Positions 37,490-45,974 of a stretch of 64,000 nucleotides of DNA are shown one piece after another. Positions within the stretch are counted from its first letter, which is position 1. Every line of letters begins with the position of its first letter. This stretch comes from Verrucomicrobiota bacterium (GTDB taxonomy: Bacteria; Verrucomicrobiota; Verrucomicrobiia; Opitutales; UBA953), in the NCBI GenBank assembly GCA_015061905.1, contig SUVQ01000002.1, positions 62,001 to 126,000 on the forward strand, written 5' to 3'. The notes under the pieces were generated by a model that was not told where the DNA came from, searched no databases, and saw only the letters and a list, made by a program, of their open reading frames with translations. The translations under genes were made by a program, and so were the position numbers.

Positions 37490-39283
37490 ATGTTGCGCAC
37501 ACATACTTGCAATTGTTTGACGACTGCCGATGCCGGTAAAAAAGTCACGCTCATCGGCTGGGTCGATACCGTTCGCGACCTCGGCGGCGTTCGTTTCGTT
37601 GACCTCCGCGACCGCGAAGGCATTACGCAAATCGTTTTCAATCCGTCCAATCCCTCGGTTCACGAAATCGCTAAAAATCTCAAATCCGAAAGCGTGATTG
37701 AAGTTACGGGAACGGTTACACCCCGCGAAGCAGAAACGATTAACGAAAAGCTCGCCACGGGAACGGTTGAAGTCGTTGCCGAAGAAATTACCGTGCACAA
37801 CGTTTGCGCGCCGCTTCCCTTCCCGATGGAAGACGACAAGGCGGATAAAGTGAACGAAGACTTGCGCCTTTCTTACCGCTACCTCGACCTGCGCCGCCCC
37901 CGCAACCTCAAACTCATGCGCATGCGCGCCAAAGCGGGACACGCGATTCGCAACTACCTTGACGAACAGGCATTTGTCGAAGTCGAAACTCCGATTCTTT
38001 TCAAAAGCACACCGGAAGGCGCACGCGAGTTTCTCGTGCCTTCCCGCCTGAATCCCGGACAGTTCTACGCGCTCACGCAATCGCCGCAACAATACAAGCA
38101 AATGCTGATGGTTTCCGGCATTGAACGCTATTACCAAATGGCAAAATGCTTCCGCGACGAAGATTTGCGCGCCGACCGCCAGCCGGAATTTACCCAGGTC
38201 GATATCGAAATGTCCTTCATCGAACGCGAAGACATTTACGCGCTCATCGAAGGCATGCTCAAACGCGTTTGGAAAGACGTGCTCAACGTCGATATCCCGA
38301 CCCCGTTCCCGCGCATGCCCTATCAGGAAGCGATGGATCGCTACGGCGTGGACAAGCCGGACACGCGCTTTGCAATCGAAATCACGGATTTTACGGAGCT
38401 TTTCAAAAATTCCGCGTTCAAAGTTTTCAACACCGTCGCCAACACCAAGGGCTGCGTCGTTCGCGCGATTAACGCGAAAGGTCTTGAAGACATCACTCAG
38501 GGCGAGCTCACGAATCTGGAAACCATCGCCAAAACGCTCGGTGCCAAAGGTCTTGCCTTCATCAAGGCGGCAAACGGCGAATGGAAATCCCCTATTTTGA
38601 AATTTTTCTCCGAAGAAGAAAAAGCCGCGCTCAAGGAAAAACTCAACATCGAAGATGGCGACATCGTCTTCTTTGCGGCAGCTCCGTGGGAACAGGCTTC
38701 CGCCATTCTCGGACGCATCCGCCTCGAAGCGGCAAAGCTTCTGCAAGCTCGCGGACGCCTCGAAATTCCGGCAGACAAATACAATTTCCTCTGGGTTATC
38801 GAGTTCCCGCTGATGCTCTGGGACGAAGAACAAAACCGCTTCGTTTCCGCGCACCACCCCTTCACCGCGCCCGTCAAGGAAGACGTGCCGCTCCTCGAAA
38901 CCAATCCGCACGCCGTTCGCGGACAACACTACGACATCGTGCTCAACGGTGTCGAGCTCGGCGGCGGCTCCATCCGTATCCATAATCCGGATATGCAGAA
39001 AAAAGTTTTTGAAGACGTGCTCAAAATCCCGGCGGACGTCGTCGAAACCCGCTTCGGCTACATGCTCAAGGCGTTCAGCTACGGTGCGCCGCCGCACGGC
39101 GGGATCGCACTCGGCTTCGACCGCCTCGTCACCATGCTCGCCGGTCGCACTTCGATTCGAGACCTCCTCGCGTTCCCGAAAACACAGCGCGGTCAGGATC
39201 TGATGGCGCAGTGCCCGTCCGCCGTTACGCCGCGCCAACTCAAGGACGTTCACATCGACCTCCGGGACGAAGAACAGCTCTGA
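37490..39283 (+). CDS. aspS: Aspartate-tRNA ligase
   Basis: Class II synthetase of 597 residues, the bacterial form with a GAD insert. The N-terminal OB fold (about 15-105) has GWVDTVRDLGGVRFVDLRDREGITQIVF. Motif 2 lies in CFRDEDLRADRQPEFTQVDIEMSF, and motif 3 in GGIALGFDRLVTMLAG near the end. The insertion domain lies around 290-410. Whether it is discriminating or not cannot be fixed from sequence alone. It is monocistronic with a motif-bearing terminator. Confidence 0.96.
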   Translation: MLRTHTCNCLTTADAGKKVTLIGWVDTVRDLGGVRFVDLRDREGITQIVFNPSNPSVHEIAKNLKSESVIEVTGTVTPREAETINEKLATGTVEVVAEEITVHNVCAPLPFPMEDDKADKVNEDLRLSYRYLDLRRPRNLKLMRMRAKAGHAIRNYLDEQAFVEVETPILFKSTPEGAREFLVPSRLNPGQFYALTQSPQQYKQMLMVSGIERYYQMAKCFRDEDLRADRQPEFTQVDIEMSFIEREDIYALIEGMLKRVWKDVLNVDIPTPFPRMPYQEAMDRYGVDKPDTRFAIEITDFTELFKNSAFKVFNTVANTKGCVVRAINAKGLEDITQGELTNLETIAKTLGAKGLAFIKAANGEWKSPILKFFSEEEKAALKEKLNIEDGDIVFFAAAPWEQASAILGRIRLEAAKLLQARGRLEIPADKYNFLWVIEFPLMLWDEEQNRFVSAHHPFTAPVKEDVPLLETNPHAVRGQHYDIVLNGVELGGGSIRIHNPDMQKKVFEDVLKIPADVVETRFGYMLKAFSYGAPPHGGIALGFDRLVTMLAGRTSIRDLLAFPKTQRGQDLMAQCPSAVTPRQLKDVHIDLRDEEQL

Positions 39284-39310
39284 TCGGATTTTTCCGAATT
39301 CCGATAAATG

Positions 39311-39350
39311 AAAATGCGCTCCCGGATTTATTTCGGGAACGCATTTTTTA
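39311..39350 (+). terminator. aspS terminator with one intact and one altered motif arm
   Basis: AAAATGCGCTCCCG (39311-39324) pairs with CGGGAACGCATTTT (39334-39347) and a T-run. The right arm holds CGGGAACG; the left arm has GCGCTCCCG in place of GCGTTCCCG, leaving a mismatch and a G-T pair. Confidence 0.8.
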
Positions 39351-39360
39351 TTTGGAGAAA

Positions 39361-39411
39361 ATGAATCTGCCCTTGATAAAAACAGGCGGGAACGGCAAAA
39401 TTCCCCTATAA
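39361..39411 (+). CDS. Possible 16-residue leader peptide of the acyl cluster
   Basis: The sequence TTGGAGAAA precedes an ATG opening MNLPLIKTGGNGKIPL, whose TAA overlaps the ATG of the acetyltransferase gene as TAATG. The downstream gene has no Shine-Dalgarno sequence of its own, so this short frame may deliver ribosomes to the operon. Chance occurrence cannot be excluded. Confidence 0.35.
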   Translation: MNLPLIKTGGNGKIPL

Positions 39412-40052
39412 TGAAAGACATTGCCATTTACGGCGCAGGCGGCTTCGGACGGGAAACCGCCTGCCTGATCAGAGAAATCAACGAAGTCTCCCCGACGTGG
39501 AACTTCGTCGGTTTCTTCGACGATGGCATTCCTGCGGGAACGCAAACGCCGCGCGGCAAAATTCTCGGCGGGCTGGACGCGCTCAACGCGCACAACGGTG
39601 AACTCGCGCTCGTTTTTGCCATCGCCGCCCCGAAAACCCTTGAACACCTTTCAAAAAATATCTCAAATCCGAACATCACGTTTCCGAACATTATCGCACC
39701 GACGGCACGCATCATGGATCCCGCCACACTCCGCCTCGGCAGGGGAAATCTCATTTCTCATCAGTCGGTGATTTCGTGCGATGTCGAACTCGGCAATTTC
39801 AACCTGTTCAACACGCAAATTTACATCGGGCACGATTCAAAAATCGGTGATTTCAATATGTTTAATCCCAGTGTCCGTATCTCCGGAAATATTACTGCGG
39901 GAAACCGCAATTTCTTCGGCGTTTCCTCCGTTGTTCTTCAGGGAGTCTCGCTCGGCGACGATGTAACGCTCGGCGCGAATAGCGTCCTCGTCCGCACGCC
40001 GAAAGACGGAAAAACCTACATCGGCAATCCCGCAACTCTTTTTGATATTTAA
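39411..40052 (+). CDS. NeuD/PglD-family sugar O- or N-acyltransferase
   Basis: A 213-residue acyltransferase. The N-terminal Rossmann-like part opens with MKDIAIYGAGGFGRETACLI (sugar-nucleotide binding), and the C-terminal half is a left-handed beta helix of hexapeptide repeats (for example ISCDVELGNFNLFNTQIYIGHDSKIGDF) with a likely catalytic His near GHDSKIG. NeuD and PglD transfer acetyl groups to sugars such as sialic acid and bacillosamine precursors. As first gene of the seven-gene operon, it could attach the acyl group made by the downstream ACP-based genes to a surface sugar. Confidence 0.85.
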   Translation: MKDIAIYGAGGFGRETACLIREINEVSPTWNFVGFFDDGIPAGTQTPRGKILGGLDALNAHNGELALVFAIAAPKTLEHLSKNISNPNITFPNIIAPTARIMDPATLRLGRGNLISHQSVISCDVELGNFNLFNTQIYIGHDSKIGDFNMFNPSVRISGNITAGNRNFFGVSSVVLQGVSLGDDVTLGANSVLVRTPKDGKTYIGNPATLFDI

Positions 40053-40054
40053 AA

Positions 40055-40285
40055 ATGACGTCTCAAAATTTCATTGAAATATTTTCTGCGCTCTTAACTC
40101 AAACACCTGCGGGAACGCTCTCCGAAGCAACAAAGTTCAAGGAACTTCCCGAGTGGAGCTCCCTTCTCGCGCTTTCGCTCATGGCGCTTGTCGAAGACGA
40201 ATGCGACGTGCTCCTCAAAGGAGACGACATCCGCAACGCTGAAACGCTCGGAGATCTTTTCAGCGCCGTAGAACGCAACCGCTAA
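40055..40285 (+). CDS. Acyl carrier protein-like protein 1
   Basis: A 76-residue acidic helical protein, ACP-sized, 2 bp after the acetyltransferase stop. The attachment region reads PEWSSLLAL (residues 33-40) instead of the usual DSL; S35 or S36 would carry phosphopantetheine. Replacement of the Asp is uncommon but occurs in specialised ACPs. It precedes the FabG-like gene, so it probably holds the chain being reduced. One octamer sits near its start, read as PAGT. Confidence 0.75.
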   Translation: MTSQNFIEIFSALLTQTPAGTLSEATKFKELPEWSSLLALSLMALVEDECDVLLKGDDIRNAETLGDLFSAVERNR

Positions 40286-40298
40286 AAACGCTTCCGCC

Positions 40299-41063
40299 AT
40301 GGCAAAAAATCCGTTTTCGCTTGAAGGTAAAGTCATTTTGGTGACGGGTGCGTCGTCGGGAATCGGGCGCGCTTGCGCCGTCGCCTGCGCCGAAGCGGGC
40401 GCCTCCGTCGTCATCACCGGACGCGACGAACCACGCCTTGAAGAAACTTTTCAAATGCTTCCGCGCCCGCTCGGTGCGTTTACGGCGAAATGCGTTGCGG
40501 ATTTGTCCGACGAGAAAGATTTTGAAAACCTTCTCGAAGCCTCTCCCACGCCCTACGACGGCATCGTTCACTGCGCCGGAATTTCAAAGTTGCGCCCGTT
40601 CCCGTTTGCCTCGCCCCAAGTTCTCGAAAAACTTTTGAGCGTTAACACGCTCGCGCCGATTGAACTGACACGGCGTTTGCTGAAAAACGGAACCGTTCGC
40701 GACGGAGCCTCAATCGTTTTTGTTTCTTCAGTCGCGGGAACGCGCATTACTTCAGTCGGGCAAACCGCATACGCACTTTCCAAAGCCGCGCTCTGCGGTG
40801 CGGCAAAAGCGATGGCGCTCGAACTCGCTTACCAAAAAACGCGCGTTAACTGCATCTGCCCGGGAGCGGTGGAAACGCCCATCCACGCAAGCATCGGGCT
40901 GAGCGAAGCACACCTCAACGAAGACGCGCAAAAAAACTACCCGCTCCGGCGCTATGGGAAACCGGAAGAAATCGCCTACGCCGCGGTCTATCTCCTCTCC
41001 GACGCGGCGGCATGGACCACGGGAACGGAACTCGTCATCGACGGCGGGCTGACATTGCGCTAA
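40299..41063 (+). CDS. FabG-like SDR 3-oxoacyl-ACP reductase
   Basis: A 254-residue classical SDR. It has VILVTGASSGIGRACAVA (cofactor binding, residues 10-27), HCAGISKLRPF (the NAG equivalent), SSVAG with the catalytic Ser, and YALSKAALCG with the Tyr-Lys pair near 155, then CPGAVETPIHA. The sequence fits 3-oxoacyl-ACP reductases but SDR substrates are hard to read. Its place between an ACP and a ketosynthase gene supports beta-keto reduction in the cluster. Confidence 0.82.
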   Translation: MAKNPFSLEGKVILVTGASSGIGRACAVACAEAGASVVITGRDEPRLEETFQMLPRPLGAFTAKCVADLSDEKDFENLLEASPTPYDGIVHCAGISKLRPFPFASPQVLEKLLSVNTLAPIELTRRLLKNGTVRDGASIVFVSSVAGTRITSVGQTAYALSKAALCGAAKAMALELAYQKTRVNCICPGAVETPIHASIGLSEAHLNEDAQKNYPLRRYGKPEEIAYAAVYLLSDAAAWTTGTELVIDGGLTLR

Positions 41064-41076
41064 AAGACAATTTTCT

Positions 41077-42141
41077 ATGGCAAATTTTCGCTTCAACGGC
41101 ATCGGCATCCGCGCCCTCTCCGCTTGCGTTCCCGCAGAAATTTCGCGCAATGAAGAGGCCTTAAAAAATCTCGTTCCCGCAGAAGAAATCGGAAAAACCA
41201 TTAATGCAATCGGCATTCGAGAAAAACGGATTGTGCCGCCAAACGTTTGCGCGTCGGACCTATGCTTCGCCGCCGCCGAAAAACTCTTTTCAGACAATCC
41301 CGACCTTTCCCGAGAAAGCATCGACGTTTTGCTTTTCATGAGCCAAACCGGCGATTTTAAAATTCCCGCGACGGCTCCGATACTCCAACAGAGACTCGGA
41401 CTCTCAAAAAACTGCGCGGCAATGGATTTGTCGCTCGGTTGTTCCGGCTACGTCTACGCGCTTTCCTCCGCTTTTGCCTACGCAAATTTGCCGACGGTTC
41501 GCCGTGTGCTTTTGCTCGACGGAGAAACATTTTCCAAAATCGTCAATCCGCGCGACCGCGTGAACGCGCCACTCTACGGCGACGCGGGAACGGCAACAAT
41601 CATTGAAAAATCCGAGGATTTCGGGGAAACCTGTTTCGTTCTGAAAACAGACGGGAACGGCGAAGATTCCGTAAAAATTCCCGCCGGCGGCTGCCGCGTT
41701 CCCGCTTCTGCAGAAACGCTCTCAGAGGAAGCGGACAACGAAGGAAATATTCGCTCCGCCTGCGAAGTTTTCATGAACGGAATGGATGTTTTCAACTTTG
41801 CGATTCGCAGCGTTCCCGCCGTCATGAAAGAAACCGCGGAATTTGCGGGATTTTCGCCAAGCGAAGCGGACGGCATCGTCTTCCATCAAGCGAACAAAAT
41901 GATGACCGATTTTCTTGCGGCACGCATGAAAATTCCCTCCGAAAAAATCCTGTATTCACTCGACAAATACGGAAATACGAGTTCCGCCTCCATTCCGCTC
42001 ACGATTTCCGAATGCGGGAAAAATCTCTCCGCACGGGAACGCGTTTTCATCTGCGGATTCGGTGCCGGTCTTTCCTGGGGCGCCGCAACGCTTTCGCTCG
42101 CTTCGACAAACATTTCCGCTCCCGTCACATTTGGAGAATAA
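41077..42141 (+). CDS. Ketoacyl synthase III (FabH)-like condensing enzyme
   Basis: A 354-residue thiolase-fold enzyme with the FabH catalytic triad: Cys122 in SLGCSGYVYAL, His in IVFHQANKMM near 270 and Asn in KYGNTSSAS near 300. It lies in a specialised cluster with its own ACPs and an FkbH gene, not with fab genes, so it is likely a pathway-specific condensing or acyl-transfer enzyme. In tetronate pathways a FabH-like protein joins glyceryl-ACP to a beta-ketoacyl chain; the same gene partners are present here. Confidence 0.82.
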   Translation: MANFRFNGIGIRALSACVPAEISRNEEALKNLVPAEEIGKTINAIGIREKRIVPPNVCASDLCFAAAEKLFSDNPDLSRESIDVLLFMSQTGDFKIPATAPILQQRLGLSKNCAAMDLSLGCSGYVYALSSAFAYANLPTVRRVLLLDGETFSKIVNPRDRVNAPLYGDAGTATIIEKSEDFGETCFVLKTDGNGEDSVKIPAGGCRVPASAETLSEEADNEGNIRSACEVFMNGMDVFNFAIRSVPAVMKETAEFAGFSPSEADGIVFHQANKMMTDFLAARMKIPSEKILYSLDKYGNTSSASIPLTISECGKNLSARERVFICGFGAGLSWGAATLSLASTNISAPVTFGE

Positions 42142-42147
42142 CGGCTA

Positions 42148-42564
42148 ATGAACATTTCCGATTTTAAAATTCATCACATCGGCGTAGCCGTCGCCGACAT
42201 TGAAAGCGCCGCCGATGTATATCGGGAAAACGGCTATCTTTGCACAACGCCGGTTTTTGATCCTCTCCAAAACGTAAACATTTGCTTTGCGGAAAAACCG
42301 GACGAATTACGCGCAGAGCTACTCGCACCTGCCGACGAGAGGTCTCCCGTTTCTGACATCTTGAAGAAAAGCGGCGGAGAACCGGAAGTTTACCACGTTT
42401 GTTACGCAGTTCCCGATATTGACCAAACGATTTCCGACCTGCGCAAAGAACGATGGCTTCTCGTAAAACCGCCCGTTCCCGCTGTCGCCTGCGGGAATGC
42501 ACGCGTCGCGTTTCTATACTCGAAAGAAGCCGGACTCATTGAGCTATTGGAAGAAAAATCGTGA
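42148..42564 (+). CDS. VOC-superfamily (glyoxalase/epimerase-like) protein
   Basis: A 138-residue single-chain VOC protein with paired beta-alpha-beta modules: IHHIGVAVADIESAADVYRENGY at the start, EPEVYHVCYAVPDID in the middle and a C-terminal AGLIELLEE. The His, His and Glu of these segments fit the metal site of methylmalonyl-CoA epimerase and glyoxalase relatives. In the cluster it could epimerise or rearrange an acyl-ACP intermediate. The stop overlaps the FkbH start by 4 bp. Confidence 0.75.
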   Translation: MNISDFKIHHIGVAVADIESAADVYRENGYLCTTPVFDPLQNVNICFAEKPDELRAELLAPADERSPVSDILKKSGGEPEVYHVCYAVPDIDQTISDLRKERWLLVKPPVPAVACGNARVAFLYSKEAGLIELLEEKS

Positions 42565-44123
42565 AACTTTTTGTTTTCAGGAACGCGACGCTTGAGCCGT
42601 TTTTTCCGCGAGAAGAAACGGAGTTTTCCGGCTACGGCGATATTTCACGCGTTCCCGAAAATGCGGAAAAAATTTGCTGGTTTTACACGCTTCCGCCGGA
42701 TGTTTCTCCGCAAGAAGCACAGAAGCTCGCCGCTGATTTTCTGCAAAAACTGGATTTGGTACTGACTCGGATTCCCGGCGGGAAATCGCTCGAACTCACG
42801 CGCCTCGCGCTCCCGCAAAGCGCACCGCTTGTTTCGGCGGACACGCGTTTGCGCGATACCGTTGATGCTTACGACGCCGCACTGGAAAAAATCGCACGGG
42901 AACGCGAAAACACGCAAGTCCTCGATGCACCGACCGCGTGCGTCGATTGGCGTATGTGGTTTCTTGCGCAAATGCCCTTTTCTTCCGCAAAAAAATCTCA
43001 GGAAGCAGATGTTCCCGCGCCCGTTCCCGCCGTGCGCAAAAAATGCCTTGTTTTGGATTGCGACGACACGCTTTGGGGCGGAACGCTCGGCGAAGACGGA
43101 TTTTCCGGAATCAAAATCGGCGGCGATTTTCCCGGCAACGCTTTCACGTTTTTCCAAAAAAAATGCGTCGAGCTTGCCGAAAGCGGAATCATTCTCGCCG
43201 TTTGCTCCAAAAACAACGAAGGAGACGTTCGCGAAGTTTTTGAAAAGCATCCCGCAATGATTCTGCGGCGTGAACACATTTCCGCGTGGCGTGTAAATTG
43301 GCGCGACAAAGCGGAAAATCTGCGTGAAATCGCGGCGGAGCTCAATATCGGCTTGGATTCGCTTGTGTTCGTCGACAATGAGGCGCGGGAACGCGAGCGC
43401 GTTGCCTCGGCGTTCGAAGGTATTGTCGCGACACCGGAATTTCCGCGCCGTGCTTACGAGCTTCCCGCGTTTTTTGAAAAACTCGTCGATGAATTTTTCC
43501 GTTGCGAAAAATTGACCGCCGAGGATTTGTCGAAAACGCAACAATACCGCGACGCCGCCGCGCGTAACGAAGCCGCGAGGAATTTTTCCTCACTCGAAGA
43601 TTACATTGCCTCGCTGGAAATCCGGCTTCTTGTCGCGCCTGCCGACGATTTTTCGTTGCCGAGACTGGCGCAACTTACGCAGAAGACGAACCAGTTTAAT
43701 TTGACAACACGGCGGCGCACGGAAACGGAATTGCGCGATTTTCTTGCCTGCGGGAACGTCGTTTTCTCGCTTTCCGTTGCAGACAAAATCGGAGATCTCG
43801 GTATCGTCGGCGAATCGGAAATCTCATTTTCCGCAGACAAAAAAATCGCCCGCATCGAAAATTTTATGCTGAGTTGCCGGGCACTCGGGCGCGGCATCGA
43901 AACCGTATTCGCCCAAAAAATCCTTTGTATTCTGCGGGAACGCGGCGTAGAAACCGTCTTTGCGGAATATTTGCCGACGGCAAAAAATGCGCCGTGCAAA
44001 GATTTTCTTTCATCTCTCGGATTTGTTTCCGGGGAAAATTCTTCTTCGTCTTTTCGCTTGAATTTGCGGGAACGCGATGCGATAAAAATCGATCCGATTT
44101 ACCAATTTGTATCCGATGAATAA
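42561..44123 (+). CDS. FkbH-like HAD-IIIC protein, probable glyceryl-ACP synthase
   Basis: A 520-residue FkbH family protein. The N-terminal 155 residues are variable. The HAD-IIIC core begins with LVLDCDDTLWGGTLGEDG (D166, D168), then AVCSKNNEGDVREVFEKHP and VFVDNEARERERV. A C-terminal GNAT-like part has LTQKTNQFNLTTRR, the FkbH hallmark, and IENFMLSCRALGRGIE. Characterised FkbH proteins dephosphorylate 1,3-bisphosphoglycerate and load glyceryl on an ACP for methoxymalonate or tetronate units. The ACP gene that follows overlaps it by 8 bp and is the obvious partner. Confidence 0.88.
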   Translation: MKLFVFRNATLEPFFPREETEFSGYGDISRVPENAEKICWFYTLPPDVSPQEAQKLAADFLQKLDLVLTRIPGGKSLELTRLALPQSAPLVSADTRLRDTVDAYDAALEKIARERENTQVLDAPTACVDWRMWFLAQMPFSSAKKSQEADVPAPVPAVRKKCLVLDCDDTLWGGTLGEDGFSGIKIGGDFPGNAFTFFQKKCVELAESGIILAVCSKNNEGDVREVFEKHPAMILRREHISAWRVNWRDKAENLREIAAELNIGLDSLVFVDNEARERERVASAFEGIVATPEFPRRAYELPAFFEKLVDEFFRCEKLTAEDLSKTQQYRDAAARNEAARNFSSLEDYIASLEIRLLVAPADDFSLPRLAQLTQKTNQFNLTTRRRTETELRDFLACGNVVFSLSVADKIGDLGIVGESEISFSADKKIARIENFMLSCRALGRGIETVFAQKILCILRERGVETVFAEYLPTAKNAPCKDFLSSLGFVSGENSSSSFRLNLRERDAIKIDPIYQFVSDE

Positions 44124-44346
44124 CGACATTTCCCCTCGCCTCGAAAACGTTTTTAAAACGACACTCGGTATCGACGCCGTTCCCGCCGGGCTTTCGCAAA
44201 AAAATTGCGAAGCGTGGGATTCCGTAAACCACCTGAATCTGATTCTCGCGCTGGAAGCGGAATTCGGCGTTGCGTTCGAGCCGGAAGAAATTGCCGCCAT
44301 GCAGGACTTGGAGACGGTAAAAAAACAGCTCGCGGCGAAGCTGTAA
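44116..44346 (+). CDS. Acyl carrier protein 2, partner of the FkbH-like protein
   Basis: A 76-residue ACP with the attachment motif EAWDSVNHLNLI (S36) and a standard acidic helix 2 (LEAEFGVAFEPEEIAAM). The start codon at 44116 lies inside the end of the FkbH-like gene, so expression is coupled. The WDS form is typical of ACPs working with FkbH enzymes. It ends the seven-gene operon; the next gene is on the other strand. Confidence 0.85.
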   Translation: MNNDISPRLENVFKTTLGIDAVPAGLSQKNCEAWDSVNHLNLILALEAEFGVAFEPEEIAAMQDLETVKKQLAAKL

Positions 44347-44364
44347 ACCCTGAGTATCGTGCTC

Positions 44365-44697
44365 TTAATCGCGGAGGATGAGCGCGATAAAAACGAGGTT
44401 TTCCGTTCCCGTATTTTCAAGCCCGTGCCCTTTCCCGCTCGGCGTAAACGTTACCTCGCCGGGAGCTACGGACCGGATTTCTCCGTTGTCGTTATACGTT
44501 CCCGTGCCGGAAAGAATGTAGTAGGTTTCGCTCTCGCCGTGATGCTCGTGGTAGCCGATGGAACACCCGGGCGCGAGTGTGATTTCGGCAAACATACGAG
44601 TCTTGTCATTCAATTCCGCCGACGTAAGCAGATGTTTTTTGACAGTGTCGCCGTTCCCGCCGGCAACGTTTTTCGCAATTTCAATTTTCGGAAACAT
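44365..44697 (-). CDS. Small cupin-domain protein
   Basis: A 110-residue single cupin. The metal motif reads GYHEHHGESETYYILSGTG near residues 48-66 (His, His, Glu), and the second motif is GKGHGLENTG near 88-97. Such proteins are sugar isomerases, dioxygenases or sensors; nothing here narrows it. It converges on the ACP operon with an 18-bp gap and follows the Fic gene by 8 bp on the same strand. Confidence 0.85.
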   Translation of the reverse strand: MFPKIEIAKNVAGGNGDTVKKHLLTSAELNDKTRMFAEITLAPGCSIGYHEHHGESETYYILSGTGTYNDNGEIRSVAPGEVTFTPSGKGHGLENTGTENLVFIALILRD

Positions 44698-44705
44698 ATT
44701 TTCGA

Positions 44706-45974
44706 TTATTTTTTCAAATTTTTATTTTCATTAAAGAGAACCAGTCCCTTAACCGTCAGGCGGTATTTTTGGCGGGGATGGTTCGGCTTGTCCGGATATA
44801 GCGGCACCGCCACACCGGATTTCAGTGCCGGACTTAGCGTATATTCGATGAAGTTTTTACGATCTTTCAAACCGACCGCCGCCATCGCCTCTTTTACCGA
44901 AAGCGCAGTCGTTCCCGTCGCTAAAACAAAGCGGCGGACATTTTCGCTAAGCTCTCCCCAAACGGCAACCGAACTTGCGGCGGTGGTATTACTACTTACG
45001 GGGGAACTTGTGGGGGAGCCCTCGAAGCTTGCGGGGGAAGTTGAGGGGGAGCTTACTGGGGAGCTTACTGGGGAACTTGTTGTCGGACTTGCGGGGGAAG
45101 TGATGGGCGTTCCCCATTCTGCGGGAGCGTTAACGAGCAAGTGGCGATTACTCAACTGGTTCATTTCTCCCAAAAGCAGATTTCGAAAAAATCGAACCAA
45201 AAATTCAAAATTCGGCGTGATGCCTTTTTTCACGTTGCGATAATTGGCGCGAACGAGCGCGTTGCGGAAATACCACGAATGCCGTTCAAACAAAGTGTTG
45301 TCCGCCTCGAATCCGATAGAGCGCAAATATTTTATGATAAAAATCGCTGTCGTTCGCGTGTTCCCTTCGCAAAACGGATGAATCTGCCACAAGCCGGAAA
45401 CGAATTTCGCAAGATGAAGAATCGTTTCGTTCATGTTCAGCCCCGCATAGGAAAATTTCCGCTCCTGCATGATGTCGTATTCCAGCGTCCGCACGAGTTC
45501 CTCGCAACTGACATATAGTACCGTGTCGCCGCGTAGCACCCATTCTTTTTTAGTGATGTCGAACGGACGAAGCGTTCCCGCGTGGTCAAACACGCCTTCA
45601 AAAATGCGGCGATGCGTCGAGACAAATCCGGGAACGCTGAACGAAAACGATTTTTCGCTGAGCAGTTTTGCGATGTTGACGGCAACTTTGTCTGCCTCCT
45701 GCGCCTCCGCTTCGTCGGGAAGCCGCGCTGTTCGCGTTTGGTAGTAGCCGCACACTAAGTCCCGTGCGTCGTCGATAGAAATTTCGCCTTGGATGTGGCG
45801 CAACGCCGTTTCCTTTAAGTATTCGGAAACGTGAAGCCCGTCCACAGCTTGCAAGCCGATAGCCGTTTTCCATGCGGAAGCACGTTCCCGCGTATGCGGT
45901 TCGCTCACGCGAAGATACTCGTCGAAATTAGAAAATTTCGCCTCGTCTTCCCGCAGATATTCTTCGAAATCCAT
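44706..45974 (-). CDS. Fic-family AMP transferase with C-terminal winged helix
   Basis: A 422-residue Fic protein with the full catalytic motif HPFCEGNTRT (199-208). The N-terminal helical region (TAIGLQAVDGLHVSEYL, then IQGEISIDDARDLV) resembles the antitoxin-like helices fused in other Fic proteins. Residues about 285-325 are a Ser/Pro/Thr/Val linker made of SSPV repeats, encoded by G-rich tandem repeats on the plus strand, and the end is a winged-helix domain (YRLTVKGLVLF). Such proteins usually AMPylate a target and act as toxins or regulators. Confidence 0.88.
   Translation of the reverse strand: MDFEEYLREDEAKFSNFDEYLRVSEPHTRERASAWKTAIGLQAVDGLHVSEYLKETALRHIQGEISIDDARDLVCGYYQTRTARLPDEAEAQEADKVAVNIAKLLSEKSFSFSVPGFVSTHRRIFEGVFDHAGTLRPFDITKKEWVLRGDTVLYVSCEELVRTLEYDIMQERKFSYAGLNMNETILHLAKFVSGLWQIHPFCEGNTRTTAIFIIKYLRSIGFEADNTLFERHSWYFRNALVRANYRNVKKGITPNFEFLVRFFRNLLLGEMNQLSNRHLLVNAPAEWGTPITSPASPTTSSPVSSPVSSPSTSPASFEGSPTSSPVSSNTTAASSVAVWGELSENVRRFVLATGTTALSVKEAMAAVGLKDRKNFIEYTLSPALKSGVAVPLYPDKPNHPRQKYRLTVKGLVLFNENKNLKK
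44998..45107 (+). repeat. G-run tandem repeat inside the Fic linker
   Basis: The plus strand has at least seven runs of four or five G within about 110 bp, including 12-bp units GGGGAGCTTACT. They encode the SSPV linker on the other strand. The runs could form a G-quadruplex. Confidence 0.7.
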
